From assembly GCA_031262365.1 (NCBI GenBank), contig JAISHW010000010.1:1-49677 (forward strand): a stretch of 49,677 nt of DNA, read 5' to 3'. The position numbers and the translations under genes are program-made. The first letter of the stretch is position 1, and every line of letters starts with the position of its first letter. Below are positions 41,462-49,677 of this stretch, piece by piece. The notes beneath the pieces are model-generated. The model was given only the letters and a program-made list of their open reading frames with translations. It made no database searches and had not been told where the DNA came from. Source of the stretch: Lentimicrobiaceae bacterium (GTDB lineage: Bacteria; Bacteroidota; Bacteroidia; Bacteroidales; F082).

Positions 41462-44400
41462 TTATTTTTGAATAATCATTCGTTTTACTGTTTTATTGTT
41501 GTCATTTTGTACGCTTACAAAGTATACGCCATTGTTGAGATGATTCAGTTTCAACTCGAACGATTGCGCGTTAACGGTGTATGTATAAACCATTTCGCCA
41601 ACGACATTGTAAACAATAACTTGAGTTGCTGCTTGAAATGCTTCGCCTAATTCAACGTGCACATTTCCGTTGCTCGGATTGGGATACAAGTGAATTTCAG
41701 ATGTTGCGTTTTCGCCTAATCCAATAGCGTTTTCTACGGTAACTGTTGTTTCGCCGTAAGCGATACAACCACTTGTTTCGAAAACCATTACCGAGAACGC
41801 ATTTTCGCCTAGTTCTAAATCGGCTGCATTTACAGTAATTGTAGGTGTTGTTTCGCCGTTCGACCATAGATAAGAATACCCATTTTCTGTTGTTGCATCT
41901 AACACCACAGAACCATTATCTTCTTTATAAATAATATGGTTTTCGCCTAAGTCAACAACAAGGCTTTCGTTGTTTACGTTTATTGTTATTTCCGAATCAA
42001 CAGTTGTGTTTCCGTCGTTAACAGTAACCGTGTAAGTTGTTGTTTCTGTTGGTTTTGCAATCGGATTTTTCGAGGTCGGATTGCTTAATGTTTCGGCAGG
42101 ACCCCAAGAATAAGTATAAGAACCCGAACCTCCTACCGGAGAGGCTAACAACGCTGTTGGATTTCCTAAACAGATGTTATTGTGTGCTGCTGTTGCTTCT
42201 ACATCAAGATCGCCAATAACATGGCACGAGATTTCTGCTTTCCAACCGGCATCATCAACACTATAATCCGATGAGAATCGGAATGTTAAGGCTCCTGCTG
42301 CGTTCGAAGCAATGATTGTTCCGGGCGAAGTTGCTCCTGAGTATTCTCCGATTTGGGTTGCTGAAGCATCTGTTCCATCGTAGATGTATAAATGATCGTA
42401 ACCGCTTTCTATCGCAAATTCTAAAAATGATACTTTAACGGCGGCTCCTTCTGTTGCGGGTAAAAATGTCATTGTAAGATTCGCGTTGTTCGAATAATTA
42501 CCGTTTGGTCCGCTCTGATCGTAAAAATATCCCGAACAGGTTGTTATTGTTGTGTTCGACATGTTATATGGTTCAAATCCACCGATAGTTAGTTCAAAAA
42601 CTTGATCTATTGCATAAAAATCAGATTCGATTGTCTCAATATTTATATATATAACTATTTGGCTTCCAATAGATACGCTCTCATCAATAGTAATACTAAA
42701 AGGAACATTAACCGAAGCATCTCCTTCAAGTTCTTGTACTTGGACAATCGGTTCGTTGATTATAATGTCTTGATTAGGAGAAGAAAAATTCAATATGATG
42801 TTTTGGATTTTGCTGTCGCCAATATTTCTTAATAGAGCCGAAAGTTGTGCAGTTTCGCCCGGATTAAGGGTTCCGCTTTTAGCAACATCAATAGCATCGC
42901 CTAAAGCCAATTCGGGAGCATGAATGTAAACCGTAGTTGTTGTTTCCCATGTATCCGTTTCGTTTTCGATGCGTACATTAAAAGTAGCTGTTGTTTTATA
43001 AGGGGTTTCGGTAGAAACTTCGAAAATAAAAGCATCTTCGATTGTTGCATTTCCTTCGGCACTAACCGTTTCTACCGTAGCTGTTGATTCGGTAATTGTA
43101 ACGTATGGTGATTCGGTGCTAATTGTTACCGTTACATTTTCAGCGTCTTCTACACCGACATTTTGGAGTGTCATTCCTAATTTGATCAATTCGCCATAAT
43201 CAACAACACTATTGTTGTTTCCTGTTTCATCATTGATAATTGTATTTGCCAATGTCAAGAATGCGCCCTCAGCAGGAATTACATCAATTGTTCCAAGATG
43301 TGTAATGCGGTTAAACCCTTGAATACAAATTGTTATTTCGCCGACATTAGTCAAAGCAGGAAACGAAACGGTTGCTACACCCGACTCAACGGTTGCAGAG
43401 CCTAAAATTTCGCCGTTCATCGTCAAAGCGACCGTAGCACCTTCGGCATCGGCGTTAACTTGAAGTGTATTCATGCCGATAAACAATGCCGGCAAATATG
43501 AAGCCGCAACAGCTGTTGGTGTAGCTGTACGCATCATAAGAGACGGATCGCCAAACAAAAGCCATGTGTCGTGTGTTTCTTTTCCTGAAGAACCATGATT
43601 ATCAAGCATTTTCATACTTCCGTTGATCGAAGTTCCACCCATTGTGCGTTTGATACCGGAAACCGAGTTCTCTGTCAAAAGATTGACCATTTCGTCTTGT
43701 CCGGTCATTGGCGGTGTCCATGGTTGTGAAATCCACGACATCATCGTTGCAATAGCTCCTGTAGGTTCGCCGTTGTATGTCGTGCGCGTCCATACTTCGG
43801 CAAAGCAAGTGCCGTTTGTAAACTTTCCGTTATCGCAAGCCACAGCCCAAATTACAGGCCATTTGCGCACATTTGTCAGTGCCGTTACATTAGAACTGGA
43901 GTAATTTCCTACAGACCAGCTGTTTTGCGAACCGTGGTTTGTATAATTAGCCAGACTGGCTCCTTCGTTGAAATGTTGTGACATTTGTGATGCCGATGTG
44001 TTTGGTGTACCCGGACAACCTCCGCTATAATCTTTTTGAACTGTAGCGTAAGTGAAATTTAGCAGTGTGTCGCGAATATAGTTCATGTGAACATAATCGG
44101 CTTCACCGCCGTTATGACCGTTACCGCTTCCCTCATTGGCGGCGATACCCATAGCATTGCTCAACCAGGTATCGGTTTCGTTCATATCGCGTTCGTAAAT
44201 AATGGTACGATTGACCATTGTGGTAACATCGGCTGTGCTTTCACACGAAAAACGTCCGACAAAAAATTCGTTATACGAATCATTTCCTTCTATATAGGAG
44301 AAAAAGGCATCTGAGTAACCTCCCGACATGCTTTTTGCGGGAATGTGTTGATGGTCGCCTATAAGTAACAAATATGTTAATCCATTTGTGTTATAATATT

Positions 44401-45274
44401 CTGTTACATAAGTCTTTATTGCGTCAGCTGTGGCTCCGCACTCCGAAACATTAACGATTTCTGTTGGACGACCTGTTGTTTTTTTCCAGTCGACAAGTGG
44501 TTGAGCGGCTTCCATATAATCGCCGTAACAGATGATCAGCAGGTTTCCTTCTTCTTCTATAGGCGTATAACGTGCTTGTGCCTGATCGAAATTGATAAAA
44601 TGTCTGTTGTAAAAATCTTTTATTTCGCGATTTGTTTTTATTTCAGCTCTTTTTCTTGTAAAAATATTTTCGCCACCCGAGCCTTCTTTAATCATTTCAA
44701 TTGTCAGATGATCGTATACACGAAGCGTTTTTGTAACGGCATTGTAAGCAAAAGGCATTACCATAATGTTTTGTCCGCGATAATCACGTAAAATATAGGG
44801 TTCGTTTAACAATGCTTGTTCGACAGGATAAAACGCGTTTGTTTGGTAAATTTCTGAGTACGTATACGGAACATCTTCCGGATTAATTTGACGTGAAAAA
44901 TTACCTTTAGAAGGTGCTATTTCATAGCCTTCGTAATCCGTGTATTGTGCATCTGTAATGCGAACCGTCATTTTGGCATCATCGCCGATGATTACCGGAA
45001 TAGCAAACTGAGGCAAGTCAGGGTTTCCGGTTTCGAGCATCGAAACCATTTCGGGAACGCTAATAATAGTCGATTTTCCTTTTGGTGTTTCAACGTTCGA
45101 GACAAAAAAACCGTTTAAATCAACCGAAACAACAATTTTATCTTCAGAAGCACTAATGAGTTTTGTTTGAGCGGATTTTGTACTGTTATTGTTGATCGGA
45201 TGCCATTGTTTTCCAAAAGTCGATGCCGAAAAGAGTACAATTGTAAGAAGTAATAAAAAACTTTTTCTTTTCAT
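41462..45274 (-). CDS. Gingipain-family (C25) cysteine peptidase with CUB domain and T9SS sorting domain
   Basis: 1270 residues. A signal peptide (to ~21) precedes a propeptide region (~22-240) and the C25 catalytic domain (~243-580). The catalytic histidine is H447 in NYTNHGSQNSW and the cysteine C480 in AVACDNGKF; their 33-residue spacing equals that of gingipain RgpB (H211, C244). Next come beta-sandwich domains (~600-900), a CUB domain (~903-1018) and a PKD-like module (~1025-1100). A C-terminal domain (~1195-1270) carries LYPNPSNGNV and ends GVYFVSV…KRMIIQK, the type A sorting signal for type IX secretion. It is expected to be secreted and anchored on the cell surface. It follows its paralogue in tandem. 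Confidence 0.9.
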   Translation of the reverse strand: MKRKSFLLLLTIVLFSASTFGKQWHPINNNSTKSAQTKLISASEDKIVVSVDLNGFFVSNVETPKGKSTIISVPEMVSMLETGNPDLPQFAIPVIIGDDAKMTVRITDAQYTDYEGYEIAPSKGNFSRQINPEDVPYTYSEIYQTNAFYPVEQALLNEPYILRDYRGQNIMVMPFAYNAVTKTLRVYDHLTIEMIKEGSGGENIFTRKRAEIKTNREIKDFYNRHFINFDQAQARYTPIEEEGNLLIICYGDYMEAAQPLVDWKKTTGRPTEIVNVSECGATADAIKTYVTEYYNTNGLTYLLLIGDHQHIPAKSMSGGYSDAFFSYIEGNDSYNEFFVGRFSCESTADVTTMVNRTIIYERDMNETDTWLSNAMGIAANEGSGNGHNGGEADYVHMNYIRDTLLNFTYATVQKDYSGGCPGTPNTSASQMSQHFNEGASLANYTNHGSQNSWSVGNYSSSNVTALTNVRKWPVIWAVACDNGKFTNGTCFAEVWTRTTYNGEPTGAIATMMSWISQPWTPPMTGQDEMVNLLTENSVSGIKRTMGGTSINGSMKMLDNHGSSGKETHDTWLLFGDPSLMMRTATPTAVAASYLPALFIGMNTLQVNADAEGATVALTMNGEILGSATVESGVATVSFPALTNVGEITICIQGFNRITHLGTIDVIPAEGAFLTLANTIINDETGNNNSVVDYGELIKLGMTLQNVGVEDAENVTVTISTESPYVTITESTATVETVSAEGNATIEDAFIFEVSTETPYKTTATFNVRIENETDTWETTTTVYIHAPELALGDAIDVAKSGTLNPGETAQLSALLRNIGDSKIQNIILNFSSPNQDIIINEPIVQVQELEGDASVNVPFSITIDESVSIGSQIVIYINIETIESDFYAIDQVFELTIGGFEPYNMSNTTITTCSGYFYDQSGPNGNYSNNANLTMTFLPATEGAAVKVSFLEFAIESGYDHLYIYDGTDASATQIGEYSGATSPGTIIASNAAGALTFRFSSDYSVDDAGWKAEISCHVIGDLDVEATAAHNNICLGNPTALLASPVGGSGSYTYSWGPAETLSNPTSKNPIAKPTETTTYTVTVNDGNTTVDSEITINVNNESLVVDLGENHIIYKEDNGSVVLDATTENGYSYLWSNGETTPTITVNAADLELGENAFSVMVFETSGCIAYGETTVTVENAIGLGENATSEIHLYPNPSNGNVHVELGEAFQAATQVIVYNVVGEMVYTYTVNAQSFELKLNHLNNGVYFVSVQNDNNKTVKRMIIQK
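42190..42569 (-). repeat. CUB-region tract shared with the neighbouring C25 gene (copy 1)
   Basis: About 380 bp that is nearly identical by eye to 46071-46450, with long exact runs and scattered single changes, while flanking parts of the two genes have diverged strongly. Confidence 0.85.
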
Positions 45275-45294
45275 AATATTTGCTGTTTATAAGC

Positions 45295-45328
45295 AAGTTG
45301 TGTCGAAACAAATGTTTCGACACAACTT
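45295..45328 (-). terminator. Perfect hairpin between the two C25 genes
   Basis: 15-bp perfect inverted repeat AAGTTGTGTCGAAAC/GTTTCGACACAACTT with a 4-base loop, 9 bases after the upstream C25 stop. No U-run follows on the minus strand, so it may be an RNA-stabilising or attenuating stem rather than a full terminator. Confidence 0.5.
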
Positions 45329-45336
45329 TAATTTTT

Positions 45337-48300
45337 TTAGTGAATAACTATTTTTTGAATTTGAAGTTGATTTCCTGTTCGAACGCGCAGGTAGTAAATT
45401 CCTTTCGAGAGATTGCCTACGTGCATCTGTTCAATAGCCGATCCATTCAGCGGATTGTTTGCTTTTGTTGTTATAAGTTGTCCTTGATAATTGAGCAGCT
45501 CATAATCAAACGTTTTCGAGTCTCCAATTACGCTGATGTTGATCATATCGCGTGCCGGATTTGGATATGCGTATAGTAGAAGTTCTTCGCGATCTTCGAG
45601 ACCAACGAAGTTTTGTACCGTCAATTTGATGTTTGCTGTTGCAATACAATCGTTTGAATTGGCTATCATTACCGTGATAAGATAAACACCGGTATGATAA
45701 TCTGCAGCATGAAGGGTAATGGTTGGTGTTGTTTCACCGGTCGACCACAAGTACAATGCGGCATCTTCCATTGTTGGTATGAGTTCAAACGAACTGTTGA
45801 CATCTTTATAAAGAACAACATCATAGCTGTTCATTTCAATAACCGGTTCTGCTGTTACTATAACGGTTACATCGGAGGTAACGGTGTTTGTTCCGTCAGA
45901 AACTTCAACCGTGTAAGTTGTTGTTTCTGTTGGTGAAGCAATTGTTGTTTGCGCATCGGTTACTTCGATGGTTTCTGTTGGTGTCCATGTATATGTATAT
46001 GTTCCCGATCCGCCTATGGCTTTAGCTTTTAATGCTGTTGCTCCGCCATAACAAATGGTTGAAGGAGCGGCAGTTGCTTCTACATCAAGATCACCAATAA
46101 TATGACACGAAATTTCTGCTTTCCAACCAGCCTCTACAACACTATAATCCGATGTGAATCGGAATGTTAAGGCTCCTGCTGTGTTCGAAGCAATGATTGT
46201 TCCGGGTGATGTTGTTCCTGAATATTGTCCGATTTGGGTTGCTGATGCATCTAATCCATCGTAGATATATAAATAATCGTAACCGCTTTCTACGGCAAAT
46301 TCTAAAAATGATACTTTAACGACCGCGTCTTCTGTTGCCGGTAAAAATGTCATTGTAAGATCCGCATTGCTCGGATAATCACCATTTGGTCCGCCTGAAT
46401 CGTAAAAGTATCCCGAACAAGTTGTTATTGTTGTGCTCGACATGTTATGTTGGGGAATTTCACCTACAACAAATTCGATGCTTTGATTTGCTTTATACAA
46501 ACCTGAAGGTCCTGCCAAGGTATTTGCAAAAAGCATAACCGTTTCGCCGCTTGTAATAGATGCATCTGCCGTAACCATAAAAGTTACTTCTATTGATTCG
46601 CCTGCTTCAATATGTGGAATTTGAACAGCCGATTCTTCAATGATCAACAATGAGTTTGTCGAAGTCAGCGTTACAAAAACGTTCGATACAGCACTCGAAC
46701 CTTCGTTTACTAACGTCATACCGATTGTTGCTGTTTCGCCCGGATCAAGATCGCCGTTGTTGTTTCCTGCTATATCATTTATTGTAAAATCAGCAGAAAA
46801 TTCCAATTTAGGAGCCTGAAGTATGATTGGCAGATTGCTTTCCCAAGTGTCTGTTCCATCTGTAGCAACGATTGTAAACATTGCTTTATGAAGGTCTGGA
46901 ACGTAGTTGTTTACTTTGAATGTAGCAACATTTTCAACGGTTGTTGTTGATTCCGGATTAATCGCACCAAAATTAGTTGCATTTAAAGTTTCCAAAGTAA
47001 TAAATTCGTTTTCTCCTTCAATAGAAATAGTAAGGTTTGAGGAAGGATCTGTTCCAACATTTTTCATGCTAATGTTTACAGAAAATGTTTCGCCATAATC
47101 AGCGAGATTATTGTTGTTGCCTGTTTCGTCGTTTATCTCAAAATTTTCTAAAACGATATAAGCGCCTTCTAATGCCGCTGCCGGAATTTGAACCATATAA
47201 GGAATGTATTGTGGTTTTGTTATAACAATATCCACATTACCGCCTGCCAAAATTGGTGTAATTGGCACTTGAACAACGCCTGTTTCATCAACCAAAGCCG
47301 ATCCGTGAAGTATGCCGTCTTTTGAAATAGCAACTAACGATCCCGGTAAAGCATTTACTTCATACGTGTCCATTCCTATCGGAACGATTGCCATGTGCGA
47401 TACTTCATTTTCTGATCCTTCGGTATTGTAAATAACCAAAGAAGGATCGCCTAAACAGTTGTATGCTTGCCAGTAATACAATACACTTGAATGTGTCGGA
47501 TAATTTTGTGTGTGTGCTTCTGTTATAGCAAGGTTTCCTAAGAATACCATTGCGTCTGTCGCAACATAATCGCCGGCGAACATTCCGTCATAAACACCTG
47601 CTGTTGTCTCTTCAACGGTGGGTACATAGCCATTGTTATCTCCTGCCATTGGAAACGCTCCTACAGCCCAATACATATCTTCTTTCCAATACGTGTTTGG
47701 TGAAGAACCTAAATAACAAATAGCTCCTTTATTTGCAGCGCGCAACCAAGTTTCTCCGATACATTCGTTATGACCAAAATCACCGGCTAAGCAACAGTTT
47801 GCTACTGCTAACGGATATTGGTTGGCGTTGATAAAATTATTAACTGCTGACGGTGTCAATGCGGGAGTCCCCCACTCTGTTTCGCTACAGTGTGCCGAAT
47901 AATTGATAAAACTCACGGCTATTCTTTCAGGGCTATAGCTTCCTGTGTATGGAGATGTTAAATAGTCTACAACGTCTGTATAACCATGTGCTGTATTGAA
48001 ATAGTTTTGTGTCGCATATTTTATTGTGGGTTGTACAATTTTTGGATTCCAAGTGGCATCATCTCCAGCTATAAGGGTTGCTTTGTTAAGGTATGTAGGA
48101 TCTTCAAATTGGTATTGTTCGTAATACAATGTTTTGTCGATTTGTGCTTGAAGTTGTGCAACATTACGAGCCGACATACGTCCGTAATACATTTCAGGAA
48201 AATAATCGCCGTCAACGCTGGCATGATACAAATCGGTCTGTCTTTGAGATGACGATCCTTGTGTTGCAGGAACTTCCTGAACGTCGCCAACCAACAGAAT

Positions 48301-49275
48301 AAAACTTGGAGCCGGATCGGTTGGTGTTGCACTGTTATACAATCCGTGAAGATAGCTTTGAATTTGTGCGTATGTCGTACCTATTTCATCGGTATAAGAT
48401 TCGATTACATGAAATCCTTTTTTTGTTTTCCAAGCGATGAATGGTTGTAATGTTTCTTCAAACATTCTGTCGGCAACAATCACATATTTTACCGGATATT
48501 TGGTCAAATCAGGATGATTCGGATAATCGTCTCTGCTTACACCTTTGTTTAAAATGGCTTGTCTAAGCGATTCAAAATAAGGCGAAAAAGTTGATGCTTT
48601 AACGTATTCTGTAAGGCTTTCGTCAACATTCGAGAACGAAACTTCAACTTCCAAATCATTGTAAACTCTGATGATTCCTTTTACAGGGTTGTAGCTAACC
48701 GGAGCTATCGTCAATCGGGCTAGGCGATAACCACGCAAAACGCCTAATACTTCAACCGAAGCCAATTCGTGCGAAATAAATGCGTCGCGTTGATATATTT
48801 CTTGGTTGTATTCGAAAACAATATCTTCAGGAGCCTGATCTTTGCGCACGGAAGGTTGTACCGGCATGATGCGGTTTTCGATGCCATAATCGCTTAATTT
48901 GTATTCGTTTACGGTATAATTCAAGACTTTAACGTGTACATCGGCTCCAAACGGAATTTCAATCAATTTCTTTGTTGCGGGAAGGTTTGGCTCGCCTATT
49001 TCTCCTATCGAAAACGCATCTTCGATAATGAGTTCGTTGAAAAGACCTTTTTCACCCGCGTCAACACCAAATGTTTTGATGCCTGCATATTGGAGCGAAG
49101 TTTTAAATGTGTTTGTGTTGTCTTCGACCAATCGAATGGTGTTCGAAGACGATTTTCCAAAATCAATGGCGTATTGTGCCATCAATTGAAAACCGGAATG
49201 TAAGGTTATCATTAATGCGATAACCGCAACAAGCTTTCTCTTGTTTGTTGCAACAAGCGTGCATAATTTTTTCAT
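45337..49275 (-). CDS. Gingipain-family (C25) cysteine peptidase with CUB domain and T9SS sorting domain (upstream paralogue)
   Basis: 1312 residues from ATG 49275 (MKKLCTLVATNKRK, with a basic signal peptide cut near LMAQ). Layout matches the downstream paralogue: propeptide, C25 catalytic domain, beta-sandwiches, CUB domain, PKD-like module, type A T9SS sorting domain ending GIYYLRVRTGNQLQIQKIVI. The catalytic pair is H462 in YSAHCSETEW and C495 in AVANCCLAGDF, again 33 apart. The motif reads HCS where the relative has HGS, an unusual cysteine next to the histidine. The in-frame start at 49311 lacks a signal-peptide character. Tandem -7 boxes precede it. Substrate preference (Arg or Lys) cannot be told from sequence. 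Confidence 0.9.
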   Translation of the reverse strand: MKKLCTLVATNKRKLVAVIALMITLHSGFQLMAQYAIDFGKSSSNTIRLVEDNTNTFKTSLQYAGIKTFGVDAGEKGLFNELIIEDAFSIGEIGEPNLPATKKLIEIPFGADVHVKVLNYTVNEYKLSDYGIENRIMPVQPSVRKDQAPEDIVFEYNQEIYQRDAFISHELASVEVLGVLRGYRLARLTIAPVSYNPVKGIIRVYNDLEVEVSFSNVDESLTEYVKASTFSPYFESLRQAILNKGVSRDDYPNHPDLTKYPVKYVIVADRMFEETLQPFIAWKTKKGFHVIESYTDEIGTTYAQIQSYLHGLYNSATPTDPAPSFILLVGDVQEVPATQGSSSQRQTDLYHASVDGDYFPEMYYGRMSARNVAQLQAQIDKTLYYEQYQFEDPTYLNKATLIAGDDATWNPKIVQPTIKYATQNYFNTAHGYTDVVDYLTSPYTGSYSPERIAVSFINYSAHCSETEWGTPALTPSAVNNFINANQYPLAVANCCLAGDFGHNECIGETWLRAANKGAICYLGSSPNTYWKEDMYWAVGAFPMAGDNNGYVPTVEETTAGVYDGMFAGDYVATDAMVFLGNLAITEAHTQNYPTHSSVLYYWQAYNCLGDPSLVIYNTEGSENEVSHMAIVPIGMDTYEVNALPGSLVAISKDGILHGSALVDETGVVQVPITPILAGGNVDIVITKPQYIPYMVQIPAAALEGAYIVLENFEINDETGNNNNLADYGETFSVNISMKNVGTDPSSNLTISIEGENEFITLETLNATNFGAINPESTTTVENVATFKVNNYVPDLHKAMFTIVATDGTDTWESNLPIILQAPKLEFSADFTINDIAGNNNGDLDPGETATIGMTLVNEGSSAVSNVFVTLTSTNSLLIIEESAVQIPHIEAGESIEVTFMVTADASITSGETVMLFANTLAGPSGLYKANQSIEFVVGEIPQHNMSSTTITTCSGYFYDSGGPNGDYPSNADLTMTFLPATEDAVVKVSFLEFAVESGYDYLYIYDGLDASATQIGQYSGTTSPGTIIASNTAGALTFRFTSDYSVVEAGWKAEISCHIIGDLDVEATAAPSTICYGGATALKAKAIGGSGTYTYTWTPTETIEVTDAQTTIASPTETTTYTVEVSDGTNTVTSDVTVIVTAEPVIEMNSYDVVLYKDVNSSFELIPTMEDAALYLWSTGETTPTITLHAADYHTGVYLITVMIANSNDCIATANIKLTVQNFVGLEDREELLLYAYPNPARDMINISVIGDSKTFDYELLNYQGQLITTKANNPLNGSAIEQMHVGNLSKGIYYLRVRTGNQLQIQKIVIH
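46071..46450 (-). repeat. CUB-region tract shared with the neighbouring C25 gene (copy 2)
   Basis: Partner of 42190-42569. Both encode the CUB domain from NMS(N/S)TTITTCSGYFYD through AGWKAEISC and on to the DLDVEATAA junction. Confidence 0.85.
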
Positions 49276-49345
49276 CTGTTTGATAATTAGTAAATTATAA
49301 GTTGTTTGCATTCGTCTTTAGAGGATAATCCATAAAAAAATGAAG

Positions 49346-49361
49346 CAAACGTACAAATGTA
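49346..49361 (-). promoter_or_regulatory. Two adjacent -7 boxes upstream of the C25 gene
   Basis: On the minus strand TACATTTG (49354-49361) directly followed by TACGTTTG (49346-49353), each matching TAnnTTTG. The leader would be about 65-80 bases. No TTG box at 19-21 bases. Confidence 0.45.
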
Positions 49362-49492
49362 CACGTTTTTCTTTAAAAAAGAAGTCTTTCTTTCTTTTGT
49401 TATTCGTGGGTAGATTCAATATAGAAATGTATTCCTGCCCGACAAACGCATATCAAAAAAATCATTGAAATCGGAATTTGTGTTTATTACAG

Positions 49493-49553
49493 TGGATGCC
49501 GTCCTACGATAGCATGACCGGATGATGGTCATTCCGACGAAGGTCGGAATCCA
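49493..49553. repeat. REP-like nested palindrome
   Basis: Outer arms TGGATGCCG (49493-49501) and CGGAATCCA (49545-49553) enclose ATGACC/GGTCAT (49514-49519, 49527-49532) and ATTCCGAC/GTCGGAAT (49531-49538, 49543-49550). The form is that of dispersed intergenic palindromic repeats. Confidence 0.5.
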
Positions 49554-49632
49554 TTGTACAAATGGAACAATCTTCAAAATCGAAGCCCGAAAACTCGTGC
49601 TTGCACACTGTCGAGAGGCTGATTAAACAACC

Positions 49633-49658
49633 AAAGCCGAAGCATAAACTCCGGCTTT
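49633..49658. terminator. Possible terminator at the window edge
   Basis: AAAGCCG…CGGCTTT inverted repeat with a short AT-rich loop. It probably serves a gene beyond the window; direction uncertain. Confidence 0.4.
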
Positions 49659-49677
49659 GTGATAATTTGGTACAATA

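Larger units (their letters stand above)
49276..49677. other. Non-coding end region
   Basis: Holds the 5' leader of the upstream C25 gene, its -7 boxes (49346-49361), an AT-rich stretch, a nested palindromic repeat (49493-49553) and a hairpin near the edge (49633-49658). No credible gene seen. Confidence 0.6.

Overview
The window comes from a Bacteroidota genome, probably class Bacteroidia. Three things point there. Many genes are preceded by the Bacteroidota -7 box TAnnTTTG, in four cases with TTG 19 to 21 bases upstream. Shine-Dalgarno sites are almost absent. The gene content is also typical: purH-mreBCD, Nfu, TrkA/TrkH, TlpA lipoproteins with a long N-terminal region, and C25 peptidases with type IX secretion (T9SS) C-terminal sorting domains. 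The DNA is AT-rich with long AT spacers.

Layout. 0-4.2 kb: a degraded coding remnant, a YitT membrane protein, tRNA-Leu and tRNA-Gly with their own terminators, and mutS. 4.3-11.1 kb: an RNA methyltransferase, a large outer-membrane OmpA/TPR protein, the trkA-trkH potassium uptake pair, and a short ssb. 11.2-13.5 kb: an accessory patch with a structured leader, a secreted orphan protein, a disrupted phage-related (A1S_2505-like) gene and a solitary Fic protein. 13.6-18.7 kb: two adjacent paralogous membrane sensors, of which only the second keeps a working histidine kinase core; then tRNA-Arg.

18.9-24.0 kb (minus strand): purH-mreB-mreC-mreD, then a TlpA-like lipoprotein. 24.1-31.5 kb: a MacB/FtsX-type permease, a palindromic repeat element, recJ, comF, a fused oligopeptide-type ABC ATPase, a CorA magnesium transporter and a small membrane protein. 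31.6-35.8 kb (minus): a compact mevalonate-pathway operon (HMG-CoA reductase, a GHMP kinase, diphosphomevalonate decarboxylase, mevalonate kinase) with overlapping or abutting genes and two GTG starts. 35.9-41.3 kb: nfu, a pseudouridine synthase with a repetitive basic N-terminus, a lipoprotein, manC, and an M23 peptidase - 56-residue lipoprotein - SprT-like operon whose middle gene is very small. 41.4-49.3 kb: two tandem gingipain-family (C25) secreted peptidases sharing a nearly identical CUB-domain tract. The last 400 bp hold their promoter region and palindromic repeats.

Most of the window is housekeeping. The parts most worth a second look are the tandem sensor pair with one dead kinase, the C25 pair with its shared tract, the accessory patch at 11.2-13.5 kb, the small lipoprotein overlapping the SprT-like gene, and the repeat element at 25.4 kb. 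I found no CRISPR array, prophage, complete insertion sequence or clearly new defence system.
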